A DNA stretch of 64,000 nt from Pseudarcicella hirudinis. Its GTDB lineage: Bacteria > Bacteroidota > Bacteroidia > Cytophagales > Spirosomataceae. Each line of letters begins with the position of its first letter. Within the stretch, counting starts at the first letter, position 1. The position numbers and the translations under genes are program-made. Of the stretch, positions 18,395-27,669 are shown piece by piece. Below the pieces are notes generated by a model. It searched no databases. It had not been told where the DNA came from and saw nothing but the letters and a program-made list of their open reading frames with translations. The stretch is from assembly GCF_900115665.1 (NCBI RefSeq), contig NZ_FOXH01000018.1, positions 1 to 64,000 on the forward strand, in the 5' to 3' direction.

Positions 18395-20971
18395 TTAATT
18401 TTTTATAAGTTTGACTTCTTCGATTTTATCATTTATTTCGCATTTTAAAATGTAAATTCCACTCGGAAGACCTAAAATGTCAAATGAGTTTTCTTGAAGA
18501 TTTGTTATCCATTCTTTTAAAACTATTCCTGTTTGGTTTATTAAATTTACCTTTGAAGGTTTTGTTAAAGGTTCGTTAAAGATAGTCTTTATAGTATTTT
18601 CTACAGGATTTGGAAAAACTTTGAAAGTTTTCGATTCGTTTGGTAATTCATTTGCTAAAATGACATTTACCGTTACAGTTTCTGATGTAGCAGAGCAACC
18701 ATTTGCGGTTACAGTAACTGAAAATTTACCTGCTTCGTTTACTGTAAATGAATTATTTATTGCACCTAAAATAGCAAGATTATTTTTGAACCATTGGTAA
18801 GTTTGTTCTGCTCCACTTGGAACTGATAAAATGATAGAGCCACCTGTGAATAAATCAGTGGACCCACTTTTACTTATTGTCACATTTGGTAAGGAACTTT
18901 GCATTATTTCAATACTTTTTGTAATAATACACCCTTCTTTATCTGTCACTTCTAAGGTGTAAGTTCCGGCTTTAGCAACAGTTAAAGTTGTAGTTGTTCC
19001 AAGGTCATTTGTACCTTGTTTCCACTTATATGTAAATGGGTTATTGTTACCCATTGGCTCTGCTGAAATATTTACTGAACTTCCAGTACAAAAACTTGTC
19101 CCGTCTGGCGTATTTATTTTGGCATTCAATTGACATTGGTTTTTGAATCCGATACCTACTCTTTTATTTTTAATATCCCAAAAATATATTGGACAATAAA
19201 AATATATAGTATTTCCTAAATTTATTCTATTTTTTGGAAACTGTGGAAAACTCTCCTTCCATGGAGCATTTCCTTCCCAAGTACAGGCATATAATGTGGT
19301 TGGTGTTGAATATGGATTTTTATCTATTGGAAAAGAGTAACTATTCTTTGCCCCATTGCTATCAGTGAACTCGATAGTAACATCTGCGTTAATTAATGTT
19401 TTTGCGCTATTATTATAATCAGTATTATTCCAATTAACCCATAGACCGTCTTTTATAAAATGTGATGAAAAAGTTGCTTTATTTTGAGGGTTATCGGAGT
19501 CAAGTCTAAGCGTCAATTCTGAAGCTCCAGTATCTACGGTTGAAATCAAATTTGAAGCTTCAATAATTTCATCTGTATCTGAAAATTTAATTTTAATACT
19601 AAAGCCTGGGACAGCCTCAGGATGGAATTCTTGTTGGTTACGCCAATTAGGTATGTCAGTTCTAAAATTTAGCTTATCTAAAATTTTAGAATCATTGCCA
19701 ATTTGTAGATAAGATTTCATTGAATTCCAATTCTTATTTATATCCTCGTAACAATCCGAAATTATTCCTAAACCCATATTGTCGGGTGCATATTTTAAAG
19801 CAAGAGCAAAGGGAACCGAAGGAAGCCTTGTATCTGGGTCTATACTTGGAAAGGCTCCTAAAATAGAGGTAGTAAAACCAGTGCTGGCATCAGGCAAGTA
19901 TTTTTTTGTTGTTTTATCTTTTGTCGCATAAAAAACATAATCATTTAATTCATAAGGCGTGCCATCGACACTCTCTAAAATAAATTGACCTGAAACTAAA
20001 TCAGCCAGATTACCCCAAGGATCATTTATATTTTCTTTTAAAATCTTTACCTTATTAAGGTTTAATAGCCCCCCAGGAATACTAGTTGTCCAGCTACCGG
20101 TATCAAAATGTATTTCATATGGAGAATTAAGATTTATCGCACTTCCTTTAAGTTTTACTACATATGGAAATCTTTGGGAATCTCTTAAAGGAATCATCTT
20201 TGATTTATCTAAATTACAAAGAAAAGAAGATTCTGCATTGAGAAATTTACAAATAGATTCTTTACAGAATATGCCCCAATCAGCTAATTTTAGGTTGTTG
20301 TTAAAATTTATATTTTTATCGCATAAACTTTTAAAGGTTATAGGAAAGCATCCTTCAAAATTATTATTATGAAAAGTAATCTCTTTTAAATTTATTAATT
20401 TTCCAATTTCGGCTGGTAGTAGTCCTGAAAAATTATTACTATTAACTAATAATCGTTCAAGTTTTGGGAAGTTCTTAAAGCCATTTCCTAAGCTTCCAGC
20501 TAGTTTATTAGATTCTATGGATATTTCTTTTAAATTAATTAAATTATAGAATTCAACTGGAATTGTACCACTTAAATTATTATAACTTAATGCCAAACGT
20601 TCTAATTTAATTAAAGAACCTAATTCTTTAGGAATTTCACCAATTAAATTATTCTGATTAAGCCAAAGTGTGGTTAAGTTTGTTAAATTTTGAATTTCTT
20701 TAGGAATTTGACCATTAAGATTATTTTCTCCTAAGTTTATCAAATATACTCTACCACTGGCATCCAAGTAAACACCATGAAACTTTGATAAATTACAATT
20801 TTGAGGTGGATTTTCAGATCTTACGTCCCAATTATCTTTATTGTTCCAATTATCCCCATTTGTCGAATTATACAACGCTCTTAAACCCTTGTAATCAGCA
20901 ATGTTACATTGACCAGTTGCATCCAAATTCATAATGAATAAAAAAAACATTAATAGGTAAATTTTGTTCAT
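18395..20971 (-). CDS. Secreted LRR protein with pepsin-like aspartic protease halves and T9SS tail
   Basis: An 858-aa multidomain exported protein. Signal peptide 1-20 (MNKIYLLMFFLFIMNLDATG). Residues 24-60 are an LRR N-cap, and 66-235 hold plant-type leucine-rich repeats (LNGQIPKEIQNLTNLTTLWL and similar). Residues about 265-610 resemble a bilobal pepsin-like aspartic protease: a first Asp-Thr-Gly-Ser at 290-293 (YEIHFDTGSW), a second Asp-Thr-Gly at 480-482 (ISTVDTGASELTL), and near 585-609 a pepsin-like end (LGNTIYF...FWDIKNKRVGIGF). Two Ig/PKD-like domains lie at 613-690 and 693-770. Residues 783-858 are a T9SS type A sorting domain (KTFKVFPNPVENTI, LPSGIYILKCE). It is probably surface-anchored or released. 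Codon use is strikingly AT-rich. Confidence 0.85.
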   Translation of the reverse strand: MNKIYLLMFFLFIMNLDATGQCNIADYKGLRALYNSTNGDNWNNKDNWDVRSENPPQNCNLSKFHGVYLDASGRVYLINLGENNLNGQIPKEIQNLTNLTTLWLNQNNLIGEIPKELGSLIKLERLALSYNNLSGTIPVEFYNLINLKEISIESNKLAGSLGNGFKNFPKLERLLVNSNNFSGLLPAEIGKLINLKEITFHNNNFEGCFPITFKSLCDKNINFNNNLKLADWGIFCKESICKFLNAESSFLCNLDKSKMIPLRDSQRFPYVVKLKGSAINLNSPYEIHFDTGSWTTSIPGGLLNLNKVKILKENINDPWGNLADLVSGQFILESVDGTPYELNDYVFYATKDKTTKKYLPDASTGFTTSILGAFPSIDPDTRLPSVPFALALKYAPDNMGLGIISDCYEDINKNWNSMKSYLQIGNDSKILDKLNFRTDIPNWRNQQEFHPEAVPGFSIKIKFSDTDEIIEASNLISTVDTGASELTLRLDSDNPQNKATFSSHFIKDGLWVNWNNTDYNNSAKTLINADVTIEFTDSNGAKNSYSFPIDKNPYSTPTTLYACTWEGNAPWKESFPQFPKNRINLGNTIYFYCPIYFWDIKNKRVGIGFKNQCQLNAKINTPDGTSFCTGSSVNISAEPMGNNNPFTYKWKQGTNDLGTTTTLTVAKAGTYTLEVTDKEGCIITKSIEIMQSSLPNVTISKSGSTDLFTGGSIILSVPSGAEQTYQWFKNNLAILGAINNSFTVNEAGKFSVTVTANGCSATSETVTVNVILANELPNESKTFKVFPNPVENTIKTIFNEPLTKPSKVNLINQTGIVLKEWITNLQENSFDILGLPSGIYILKCEINDKIEEVKLIKN

Positions 20972-21570
20972 ATATAATTTTTATATTGTTGGAAATGGTT
21001 TTTAAAGTAGCCTGTTCTGCGGTTGAATCCAACGAGTATATAATTGCGATAGTAAGGTGAATAATCGCATGTATATGAGCTATTTATCACATTTGATTCT
21101 AGGCGTATATTTATTTATAAAGTTATACTTTTATTGCTAAATATCCAATTTGGCTAAATAGACTTTTATTTAGTCAAAATCTTTAATTTAATAGTAGTTA
21201 AACTTCCAGGGTTTTGAATATAGTGTATTTCTGTTCCATTTTTAAGTAAATAGATTACAAAACCGTGTCTCCGGATATATACAATTAAATTTAACTTGGT
21301 TAAATGCTAACCGAAGAACGTATTAAACTAAATAAATGTGTATCAATGAGTGGCAAGTTTTTTATTTGCGTTGAATAATCTCTAATTTTGTGTTTCTTTA
21401 AAAAGCTTAGCGTCTGAGGGATCATATTCGGCGGTTTTAAACGCTTAAATTCTGCGGAAAAAAGCTTTAAGTTTTTGTAACTCTGCGTAAATCACGTTGT
21501 TTGCAGACCTTAAAGTTCGATTCCGGCTTATTATACCCCAAACTATTAAGCTTATAACTTGAAACTAAAC
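20972..21570. other. Gene-free stretch between the LRR gene and lysS
   Basis: About 600 bp of AT-rich DNA without a supported frame on either strand. It must contain the divergent promoters of the LRR gene (leftward) and lysS (rightward). No clean TAnnTTTG box with a spaced TTTG was found. It forms the right edge of the accessory segment; no direct repeats, tRNA remnant or integrase were seen at the edge. Confidence 0.45.
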
Positions 21571-23280
21571 ATGTTGAGCGAACAAGAATTACTCCGCCGC
21601 CAGAAGCGGGAAGAATTGATGAAATTGGGTATCGACCCATATCCGGCTGAATTATTTGAGGTAAATGTAGCCGCAGCGGACATTCATAAGAATTACGAGA
21701 ATAATAAGACAGATTATAAAAATATATCCATTGCCGGACGTCTGATGAGTTTCCGGATTATGGGAAGTGCTTCTTTTGCTGAATTGCAGGACGCTACCGG
21801 AAGGATACAATTATATTTCCGCAGAGATGATCTTTGTCCGGATGAAGATAAAACACTTTACAATACTGTATTTAAGAAACTTCTTGACATTGGTGATATC
21901 ATCGGTGTGAAAGGTTATGTGTTCACCACTCAAACGGGAGAAATCTCAATTCATGTCACTGAATTTAAAATTCTTACCAAATCATTAAAACCATTACCTG
22001 TTGTAAAAGAGGCTGATGGAAAAACTTTTGATGGTTTCACGGATCCGGAATTACGTTACCGTCAGCGATATGTTGATTTAATTGTAAATCCTCAGGTGAG
22101 AGAGATTTTCTTAAAGCGTTCCAGAATTATTACAACCATGCGTTCTCTTTTTGATTCAAAAGGATGGCTGGAAGTAGAAACACCTATCTTGCAATCAATT
22201 CACGGAGGGGCATCTGCCCGTCCGTTCAAAACGCATCATAATTCATTGGATATACCATTGTTTATGCGTATTGCCAATGAATTATATCTGAAACGTCTGA
22301 TTGTAGGTGGTTTTGAAGGAGTTTATGAGTTCGGGAAAATGTTCCGTAATGAAGGGATGGACCGTACTCATAATCCGGAATTTACCTCTTTGGAGTTTTA
22401 TGTAGCTTATAAGGATTACAACTGGATGATGGGTATTACGGAGGAAATTTTCGAAAAAGTTGCCCTGGCTACTAACGGAACGACTAAAGTAATAGTAGGA
22501 GAGAATGAAATTGATTTTGAAGGACCGTTTACCCGCCTTACCATTGCCGGAGCTATTGAGAAATATACCGGAATTAATGTAGAAGGAATGGAGGAAAATG
22601 TGCTGAGAGAACATTGCAAGAGCATGGGGATTGAAGTAGATGCCACAATGGGAACCGGAAAACTGATTGATGAAATTTTCGGAGAAAAAGTTGAAGCAAA
22701 TCTGATTCAGCCTACCTTTATTATTGATTACCCGGTTGAAATGTCTCCTTTGACGAAGAAACACCGCAGCAAACCGGGATTGGTTGAGCGCTTTGAATTA
22801 TTCGTAAATGGTAAAGAAATTGCCAATGCTTATTCAGAATTAAATGACCCGATAGATCAGCGTGAGCGTTTTGAAGAGCAGTTACGTCTTGCAGAAAGAG
22901 GAGATGAAGAAGCGATGGCAATGGATGAAGATTTCCTGAGATCACTGGAATATGGTATGCCGCCAACTGCGGGTATTGGAATCGGGATTGACCGGTTGAC
23001 GATGCTTATGACCAATCAGTCGTCTATTCAGGAAGTATTATTCTTCCCGCAGATGCGTCCTGAGAAGAGAGTTGAAGTTTCTACGGATGCTGAGTTTGAG
23101 ACACTGGGTGTTCCGGCAGATTGGATTCCTGTACTTCAGAAGATGGGCTTTATGACAATTGATGCCTTAAAAGAAGCGAATCCGAACAAAGTATTCAATG
23201 ATTTAGGCGGAATGCGTAAGAAGCTGAAACTGGACATTGCTATTCCTGCAAAAGATGATGTATTAAAGTGGTTTGAATAA
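21571..23280 (+). CDS. lysS: Lysyl-tRNA synthetase, class II
   Basis: Charges tRNA-Lys with lysine. The 569-aa protein has an N-terminal OB-fold anticodon-binding domain ([20 protein letters not shown], about 52-135) and the class II catalytic core with motif 2 [14 protein letters not shown] (258-271) and motif 3 [12 protein letters not shown] (468-479). Beyond the usual bacterial end it carries a C-terminal extension of about 65 residues ([20 protein letters not shown]...), which I recall as common in Bacteroidota LysRS. Start is the ATG at 21571 ([10 protein letters not shown]); a TTG 12 nt upstream is in frame but less likely. Monocistronic, closed by a perfect terminator. Confidence 0.96.
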   Translation: MLSEQELLRRQKREELMKLGIDPYPAELFEVNVAAADIHKNYENNKTDYKNISIAGRLMSFRIMGSASFAELQDATGRIQLYFRRDDLCPDEDKTLYNTVFKKLLDIGDIIGVKGYVFTTQTGEISIHVTEFKILTKSLKPLPVVKEADGKTFDGFTDPELRYRQRYVDLIVNPQVREIFLKRSRIITTMRSLFDSKGWLEVETPILQSIHGGASARPFKTHHNSLDIPLFMRIANELYLKRLIVGGFEGVYEFGKMFRNEGMDRTHNPEFTSLEFYVAYKDYNWMMGITEEIFEKVALATNGTTKVIVGENEIDFEGPFTRLTIAGAIEKYTGINVEGMEENVLREHCKSMGIEVDATMGTGKLIDEIFGEKVEANLIQPTFIIDYPVEMSPLTKKHRSKPGLVERFELFVNGKEIANAYSELNDPIDQRERFEEQLRLAERGDEEAMAMDEDFLRSLEYGMPPTAGIGIGIDRLTMLMTNQSSIQEVLFFPQMRPEKRVEVSTDAEFETLGVPADWIPVLQKMGFMTIDALKEANPNKVFNDLGGMRKKLKLDIAIPAKDDVLKWFE

Positions 23281-23303
23281 ACCCGCAATGCCTTAAAATA
23301 AAG

Positions 23304-23331
23304 AAACCCCAATTCATATGAATTGGGGTTT
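23304..23331 (+). terminator. Rho-independent terminator after lysS
   Basis: A perfect 28-bp palindrome: AAACCCCAATTCAT mirrored by ATGAATTGGGGTTT, then TTGAC. Being symmetric, it may also stop leftward transcription from the cold-shock genes. Confidence 0.85.
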
Positions 23332-23452
23332 TGACTTCTAATCTAATAGAGTTATAAATTACTTAGTCCTTCTTCAGTATTGTTCTCGTCACGAGATTGT
23401 CTGAATTATGCTAAGGATATTTTCTCTAATCCCGTGTCAGCGTGTCGAAAAA

Positions 23453-23647
23453 TTAGATTTTTCTTACGTTGATTGCATTCGCACCACGTTTTCCTTCAGT
23501 TACTTCGAAAGAAACGCTGTCGTTTTCACGAATCGTTACGCCAGCTAAACCTGTTACGTGTACGAAGATTTCTTCGTTTGATTCGTCATCAATGATAAAT
23601 CCAAAACCTTTGGTCTCATTGAAAAATTTTACTTTACCAGTTTGCAT
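23453..23647 (-). CDS. Cold-shock protein, CspA family (copy 1)
   Basis: A 64-aa single cold-shock domain that binds single-stranded RNA and DNA. Both nucleic-acid motifs are present: RNP1 KGFGFI (13-18) and RNP2 IFVHVTG (27-33); the protein begins MQTGKVKFFNETKG. It is very similar to copy 2 at 23847, the two lying head-to-tail 199 nt apart. Differences cluster outside the RNP motifs (for example ETKG versus ESKG, EGKRGANAINV versus EGKKGLNAINV), so the pair is an old tandem duplication. Confidence 0.95.
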   Translation of the reverse strand: MQTGKVKFFNETKGFGFIIDDESNEEIFVHVTGLAGVTIRENDSVSFEVTEGKRGANAINVRKI

Positions 23648-23791
23648 AAAAAAAAAATATAATTGTTAAAAAATAAAAATGCACTAAAACGCAGACCGGA
23701 ACAATCCTTTCCCATAGAATATTTATGGCAGGAATACCAAAGAAAATTATATATTTCCTTTGAATGGATTGATTATCCGGACACAAAAAAA

Positions 23792-23818
23792 TCCCAAACT
23801 TCTTATACGTGCCTGGGA
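23792..23818 (-). terminator. Possible terminator between the two cold-shock genes
   Basis: TCCCA (23792-23796) can pair with TGGGA (23814-23818). Read on the minus strand the short stem is followed by TTTTTTTGTG. The stem is only five base pairs with a long loop, so support is modest. Confidence 0.35.
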
Positions 23819-23846
23819 CGATAAATCGGGATAAAATCGCAAAAAA

Positions 23847-24041
23847 TTATATTTTTTTGACATTAATGGCGTTTAAGCCTTTCTTGCCCTCAATAGTTTC
23901 AAATGAAACTTTATCATTTTGACGAATTTGTACTCCTCCCAAACCCGTCACGTGAACAAAGACTTCCTGGTTAGTCGAATCATCAACAATAAAACCAAAA
24001 CCTTTACTCTCAATAAAGAATTTTACTGTACCTGTTTGCAT
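23847..24041 (-). CDS. Cold-shock protein, CspA family (copy 2)
   Basis: A 64-aa cold-shock domain protein beginning MQTGTVKFFIESKG, with RNP1 KGFGFI (13-18) and RNP2 VFVHVTG (27-33). It probably acts as an RNA chaperone during cold or growth transition. The best promoter match in this part of the window lies upstream at 24195-24224, implying an untranslated leader of roughly 145 nt, a length typical of cold-regulated csp mRNAs. It is the upstream member of a tandem pair; a weak hairpin follows it, so copy 1 may be partly separately transcribed. Confidence 0.95.
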   Translation of the reverse strand: MQTGTVKFFIESKGFGFIVDDSTNQEVFVHVTGLGGVQIRQNDKVSFETIEGKKGLNAINVKKI

Positions 24042-24194
24042 AAAAAAAAGAACGAAATTTATAAAAAACTAAATAACTATCTGATTACAAACTTAACTTA
24101 TTCCAGTACTTAATGAGTAGTTATTTAATATCTAATAAACTCTCTGGTAGGTAATTACTTGAAATGAAGCAAGTTATTTTGGTTGATTATGTAC

Positions 24195-24224
24195 CAAATG
24201 TAAGAATAAAAGTTTAAATCCAAA
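24195..24224 (-). promoter_or_regulatory. Promoter of cold-shock gene copy 2
   Basis: On the minus strand TTTG (24224-24221), an 18-nt spacer and TACATTTG (24202-24195) match the Bacteroidetes primary-sigma consensus TTTG-N17-23-TAnnTTTG completely. Transcription should start near 24188, leaving a leader of about 145 nt before the ATG at 24041. Confidence 0.62.
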
Positions 24225-24303
24225 CATTTGTTAAGAAAAAGTTTTCAAGAAAATCCATAATTTTTAGCATTAAATCTATTTTATCACTTTAAAACGGATT
24301 TAA

Positions 24304-24330
24304 TTGTATTTTAAGCGGTCATTATATTTG
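24304..24330 (+). promoter_or_regulatory. Promoter of the PspC-domain gene
   Basis: TTG at 24304-24306 and TATATTTG at 24323-24330 with a 16-nt spacer. The -7 box is an exact TAnnTTTG; the spacer is at the short limit. It lies 51 nt before the ATG at 24382. Confidence 0.5.
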
Positions 24331-24381
24331 TAAACGATCTAAAATTAGTAACTTTACTGTTCAATCCAGCAACACTAATTT

Positions 24382-24603
24382 ATGCTCAGACTTAAATACT
24401 TTGTTGAGAATCAGGTTTTTGGCGTCTGTACTCGCTTGGGGGAGAAGTTTAAGATTTCCACAGGCAGTATAAGATTGTATTTTATTTATATCTCCTTCAT
24501 TACGATGGGATCTCCCATTATCATTTATCTGATACTCGCTTTTTGGATGAATATCCGAAAATACCTTCGCCAGAGAAATAATCCGACGGTTTGGGAGTTC
24601 TAG
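24382..24603 (+). CDS. Small PspC-domain membrane protein
   Basis: A 73-aa protein consisting of little more than a PspC domain: the cytosolic start VFGVCTRLGEKFKISTGSIR, then a hydrophobic helix (LYFIYISFITMGSPIIIYLI) and a basic tail (IRKYLRQRNN). PspC proteins belong to envelope-stress responses in Proteobacteria; in Bacteroidota small stand-alone copies are common and their role is unclear. There is a good -7 box upstream. It converges with the glycosyltransferase gene 33 nt downstream. No pspA or pspB is nearby. Confidence 0.85.
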   Translation: MLRLKYFVENQVFGVCTRLGEKFKISTGSIRLYFIYISFITMGSPIIIYLILAFWMNIRKYLRQRNNPTVWEF

Positions 24604-24636
24604 GAAATTAAATTCGGAACGATTTTATTCATTCAG

Positions 24637-25659
24637 CTATACGTTTGAGTAGATTTCTTTACTTAGATCTGAGAATAGTTTTTTCCCTTTCATGAAATAA
24701 GCAAGAACAATTGAGCTTTTGTATATCCCCTGTAAATTCTTCCCCTGTTTGATTTTTCTTCTTTTAGCCGTCCATTTGCCCAAATTGAAATAAAAATTAA
24801 AGTGAGCTTTAATGATGACAAAACAATCGGCAAAATTTCCGGATAAGATAAATTTTACACCTGCTAATCCATCTAAAATCAATCTGGTGAAAATATGAAT
24901 GAAAAGTTTTTCAGAAGGATGATTTTTGTAGAGCATTGCTAACCCGTTTCTGAAATTCAGAAATGTCTTCCTTGGGTTAGATTTGTGAAGCGTACCGCCA
25001 CCTACATGATAGACTTCTGAATCGCCACAGACAAATATTTTATACCCCTCAGATTTTATGCGCCAGCAAAGGTCGATTTCTTCCATATGAGCAAAGAAGT
25101 CTGCATCAAAGCCACCCGTTTCATGAAAAATTTCTGATTTAATGAACAGACAGGCTCCGGTTGCCCAGAAAATTTCCAGGTTGTCATTGTATTGTCCTTT
25201 ATCTTCTTCAAGGGTATCAAATATTCTGCCCCGGCAGAAGGGATAACCCAGATAATCAAGAAAACCTCCGGCAGCGCCGGCATATTCAAAATCGGCTTTT
25301 TGATGAAATGATCTGATTTTAGGCTGACAGGCTGCAATATCCGGATTCGTTTCCATCAACTGAATAACAGGATTAATCCAGTTGGCTGTCACTTCAACAT
25401 CTGAATTTAATAAAATGTAATATTTTGCCTGAATTTGTGCCAGAGCCTCATTGTATCCTCCGGCATAACCAAAGTTTACAGGAAGTGTAATCAGGTGAAT
25501 GTCAGGATATTGATTTTGCAGAAAAAGGACCGAATCATCGGTTGATGCATTGTCTGCAACATAAACAGGGATATTTACAGAATGTCTGACTACTGAGGGT
25601 AAAAATTTTTCCAAAAAACTTTTACCATTGTAATTCAGGATGACTATGGCTGTTTGCAT
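24637..25659 (-). CDS. Glycosyltransferase, family 2
   Basis: A 340-aa GT-A fold transferase likely to add a sugar to a lipid- or polysaccharide-linked acceptor at the inner membrane face. Residues 1-110 form the nucleotide-sugar domain: TAIVILNYNGKSFLEKFLPS, VADNASTDDSV, NFGYAGGYNEAL and the metal-binding NSDVEV motif near 92. EEIDLCWRIKSEGYKIFVCG (about 197-216) is the acceptor-side signature of rhamnosyltransferase-like GT2 enzymes. The C-terminal 90 residues contain hydrophobic stretches that may dock on the membrane. It stands alone rather than in a polysaccharide cluster, so the product is unknown. Confidence 0.9.
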   Translation of the reverse strand: MQTAIVILNYNGKSFLEKFLPSVVRHSVNIPVYVADNASTDDSVLFLQNQYPDIHLITLPVNFGYAGGYNEALAQIQAKYYILLNSDVEVTANWINPVIQLMETNPDIAACQPKIRSFHQKADFEYAGAAGGFLDYLGYPFCRGRIFDTLEEDKGQYNDNLEIFWATGACLFIKSEIFHETGGFDADFFAHMEEIDLCWRIKSEGYKIFVCGDSEVYHVGGGTLHKSNPRKTFLNFRNGLAMLYKNHPSEKLFIHIFTRLILDGLAGVKFILSGNFADCFVIIKAHFNFYFNLGKWTAKRRKIKQGKNLQGIYKSSIVLAYFMKGKKLFSDLSKEIYSNV

Positions 25660-25867
25660 GCCACAAAATTAGGTAATTGATGAGATTTTTGTAATTTTTG
25701 TGTTAACTTATAAAAGAAATAATTCCTTTTGAAAGAAAAGTATTGCTGGTTTCTTAGATAAGCCCCGATGCCGTAAATCTCATTCTGATGTTTTGAGGCA
25801 TTAAAACAATTAACTTCACAACACTTAAACCCCAAGATCGCAAAACGCTGAATTTGCGCTGCAACGT

Positions 25868-27592
25868 ATGAGTAACTCGTCTTTTTTTCGAAAAAAATCA
25901 ATTGATCAAATCCTGAAGGATATTCACACGAATGAAATTAGTGATAGTCATGGGCTAGTTAAAAATCTGAATGTCCGAGATCTCACTTTTTTGGGGATTG
26001 CAGCGATAATCGGGGCGAGTATATTTTCTGCGATTGGTCAGGCTTCTGCAAACGGAGGTCCGGCAGTATCCTTATTATTTGTTTTCACAGCTGTTTCCTG
26101 TATGTTCACGGCATTTTGCTATGCACGTTTTGCGGCTACCGTTCCGATCAGCGGAAGCGCCTATACCTATGCCTATACAAGTTTCGGTGAAATCATAGCC
26201 TGGATTTTAGGATGGAATTTATTATTGGAATATGCGATTTCCAATGTGGCAGTAGCTATTTCATGGTCAAAATATTTTGTCGATCTCCTCGAAGGACTAG
26301 GCGTTCATGTTCCGGATTATATCACAATGGATTACCTTTCAGCAGCCCGTTATCATAAAATGGCTTCAGAAGCAGTTGCTGAGGGAAAAACATTTGAATC
26401 ATTATCCGTCAATCTCAGAGACGGCTTTACTGCCTGGGAAACGGCTCCTCAGCTGTTTGGCATACATTTTATTGCCAATTTACCTGCTTTGATAATCACC
26501 GTTTTAATTACCTATCTGGTTTATATCGGTATCAAGGAATCTAAAAATACCAATAACATTCTGGTGGTACTTAAATTACTTGTAATTGCTTTAGTAGTAG
26601 GAGTGGGCGCTTTTTATGTAAAAGTAGATAACTGGTCTCCTTTTGCACCAAACGGAATATCGGGAGTGTTAAAAAGTGTTGCAGCGGTTTGTTTCGCTTA
26701 TATTGGATTTGACTCTGTCTCAACAACTGCTGAAGAATGCAAAAACCCCCAGAGGGATATTCCAAGGGCGATGATGTATGCACTGATTATCTGCACAACG
26801 CTCTATGTTCTGGTTACTTTAGTACTTACCGGAATTGTACCTTCTCATCATCTGACAGGCGTTGAAGATCCGCTGGCATTTATGTTTCATATGGTAGGAC
26901 TCAACGGGGTAGCAGGAATTGTTGCCGCAAGTGCTGTAATTGCTTTAACAAGTGCCCTGCTGGTTTATCAGCTTGGTCAGCCGAGAATCTGGATGACAAT
27001 GGCGAGAGACGGCCTTTTGCCTCAGGCTTTTGCCAGAGTGCATAAGAAGTATAAGACGCCTTCTTTTGCTACAATTATGACCGGGGTTTTAGTAGGTATC
27101 CCAGCCTTATTTGCTAACCTCGAAGAAGTGATAAATCTGAGTAGTATCGGAACATTATTTGCCTTCCTGCTGGTTTGCGGAGGGGTTCTGGTACTTGATC
27201 TTGATCCTGAAAATCAGGCGAAATCCAAGTTTAAAATCCCATATATCAATGCCCGTTTTATTACCGGAGGTCTTTTGATAATCGTGATGGTTTTCTTGAA
27301 AATCTTTAGTGCTGGTTCTTATGATTGGTTTTTTGCAAATATTTCCGGAGGAGAGGATTTTGGAAATGCATTTCTGATGCTGTGTTTTCTGATAATCTGG
27401 GCATTAATCTCATTCTGGAGTTATACCAGAAGCCTGTCGCTTATTCCTGTGCTGGGATTGATTGTTAATCTTTACCTGATGACCCAGATGGGAACGACTA
27501 ACTGGCAGCGTTTTATTATCTGGTGTGCCGTTGGATTTGCGATTTATTTCGGATATAGCTACCGCAAAAGTAAACTGGCTGTAAATAGCTGA
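25868..27592 (+). CDS. APC-family amino acid permease
   Basis: A 574-aa inner-membrane transporter with about 12 to 14 hydrophobic helices. The APC signature is near the start: LTFLGIAAIIGASIFSAIG (about 37-55), matching the GxG-type substrate loop of helix 1. It resembles the cationic-amino-acid-transporter branch (YfnA/CAT-like), with GFDSVSTTAEECKNPQRDIP at about 280-299. An unusual long soluble loop of around 50 residues (YHKMASEAVAEGKTFESLSV and on) lies after the fourth helix. The substrate cannot be fixed from sequence. It converges with the VOC gene, with a shared hairpin between them. Confidence 0.9.
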   Translation: MSNSSFFRKKSIDQILKDIHTNEISDSHGLVKNLNVRDLTFLGIAAIIGASIFSAIGQASANGGPAVSLLFVFTAVSCMFTAFCYARFAATVPISGSAYTYAYTSFGEIIAWILGWNLLLEYAISNVAVAISWSKYFVDLLEGLGVHVPDYITMDYLSAARYHKMASEAVAEGKTFESLSVNLRDGFTAWETAPQLFGIHFIANLPALIITVLITYLVYIGIKESKNTNNILVVLKLLVIALVVGVGAFYVKVDNWSPFAPNGISGVLKSVAAVCFAYIGFDSVSTTAEECKNPQRDIPRAMMYALIICTTLYVLVTLVLTGIVPSHHLTGVEDPLAFMFHMVGLNGVAGIVAASAVIALTSALLVYQLGQPRIWMTMARDGLLPQAFARVHKKYKTPSFATIMTGVLVGIPALFANLEEVINLSSIGTLFAFLLVCGGVLVLDLDPENQAKSKFKIPYINARFITGGLLIIVMVFLKIFSAGSYDWFFANISGGEDFGNAFLMLCFLIIWALISFWSYTRSLSLIPVLGLIVNLYLMTQMGTTNWQRFIIWCAVGFAIYFGYSYRKSKLAVNS

Positions 27593-27607
27593 AAATATTA
27601 AAAGAAC

Positions 27608-27652
27608 AAGGGAGAAAGGATCCATTTTAACATCAGATCTTTTCTTCCCTTT
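27608..27652 (+). terminator. Terminator of the permease gene
   Basis: AAGGGAGAAAGGATC (27608-27622) pairs with GATCTTTTCTTCCCTT (27636-27651) with one bulged T and one wobble, followed by more T. It sits between two convergent genes. Confidence 0.65.
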
Positions 27653-27669
27653 TTTATAAATGCCTCTTC

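Noticed and set aside
18395-20971. Reading the LRR protein as only an adhesin
   Set aside because: Two spaced Asp-Thr-Gly motifs and a pepsin-like end segment in the middle region are better explained by an aspartic-protease fold, though activity is untested.
22282-22966. Several minus-strand frames inside lysS
   Set aside because: All are antisense to conserved class II synthetase motifs and have no independent support.
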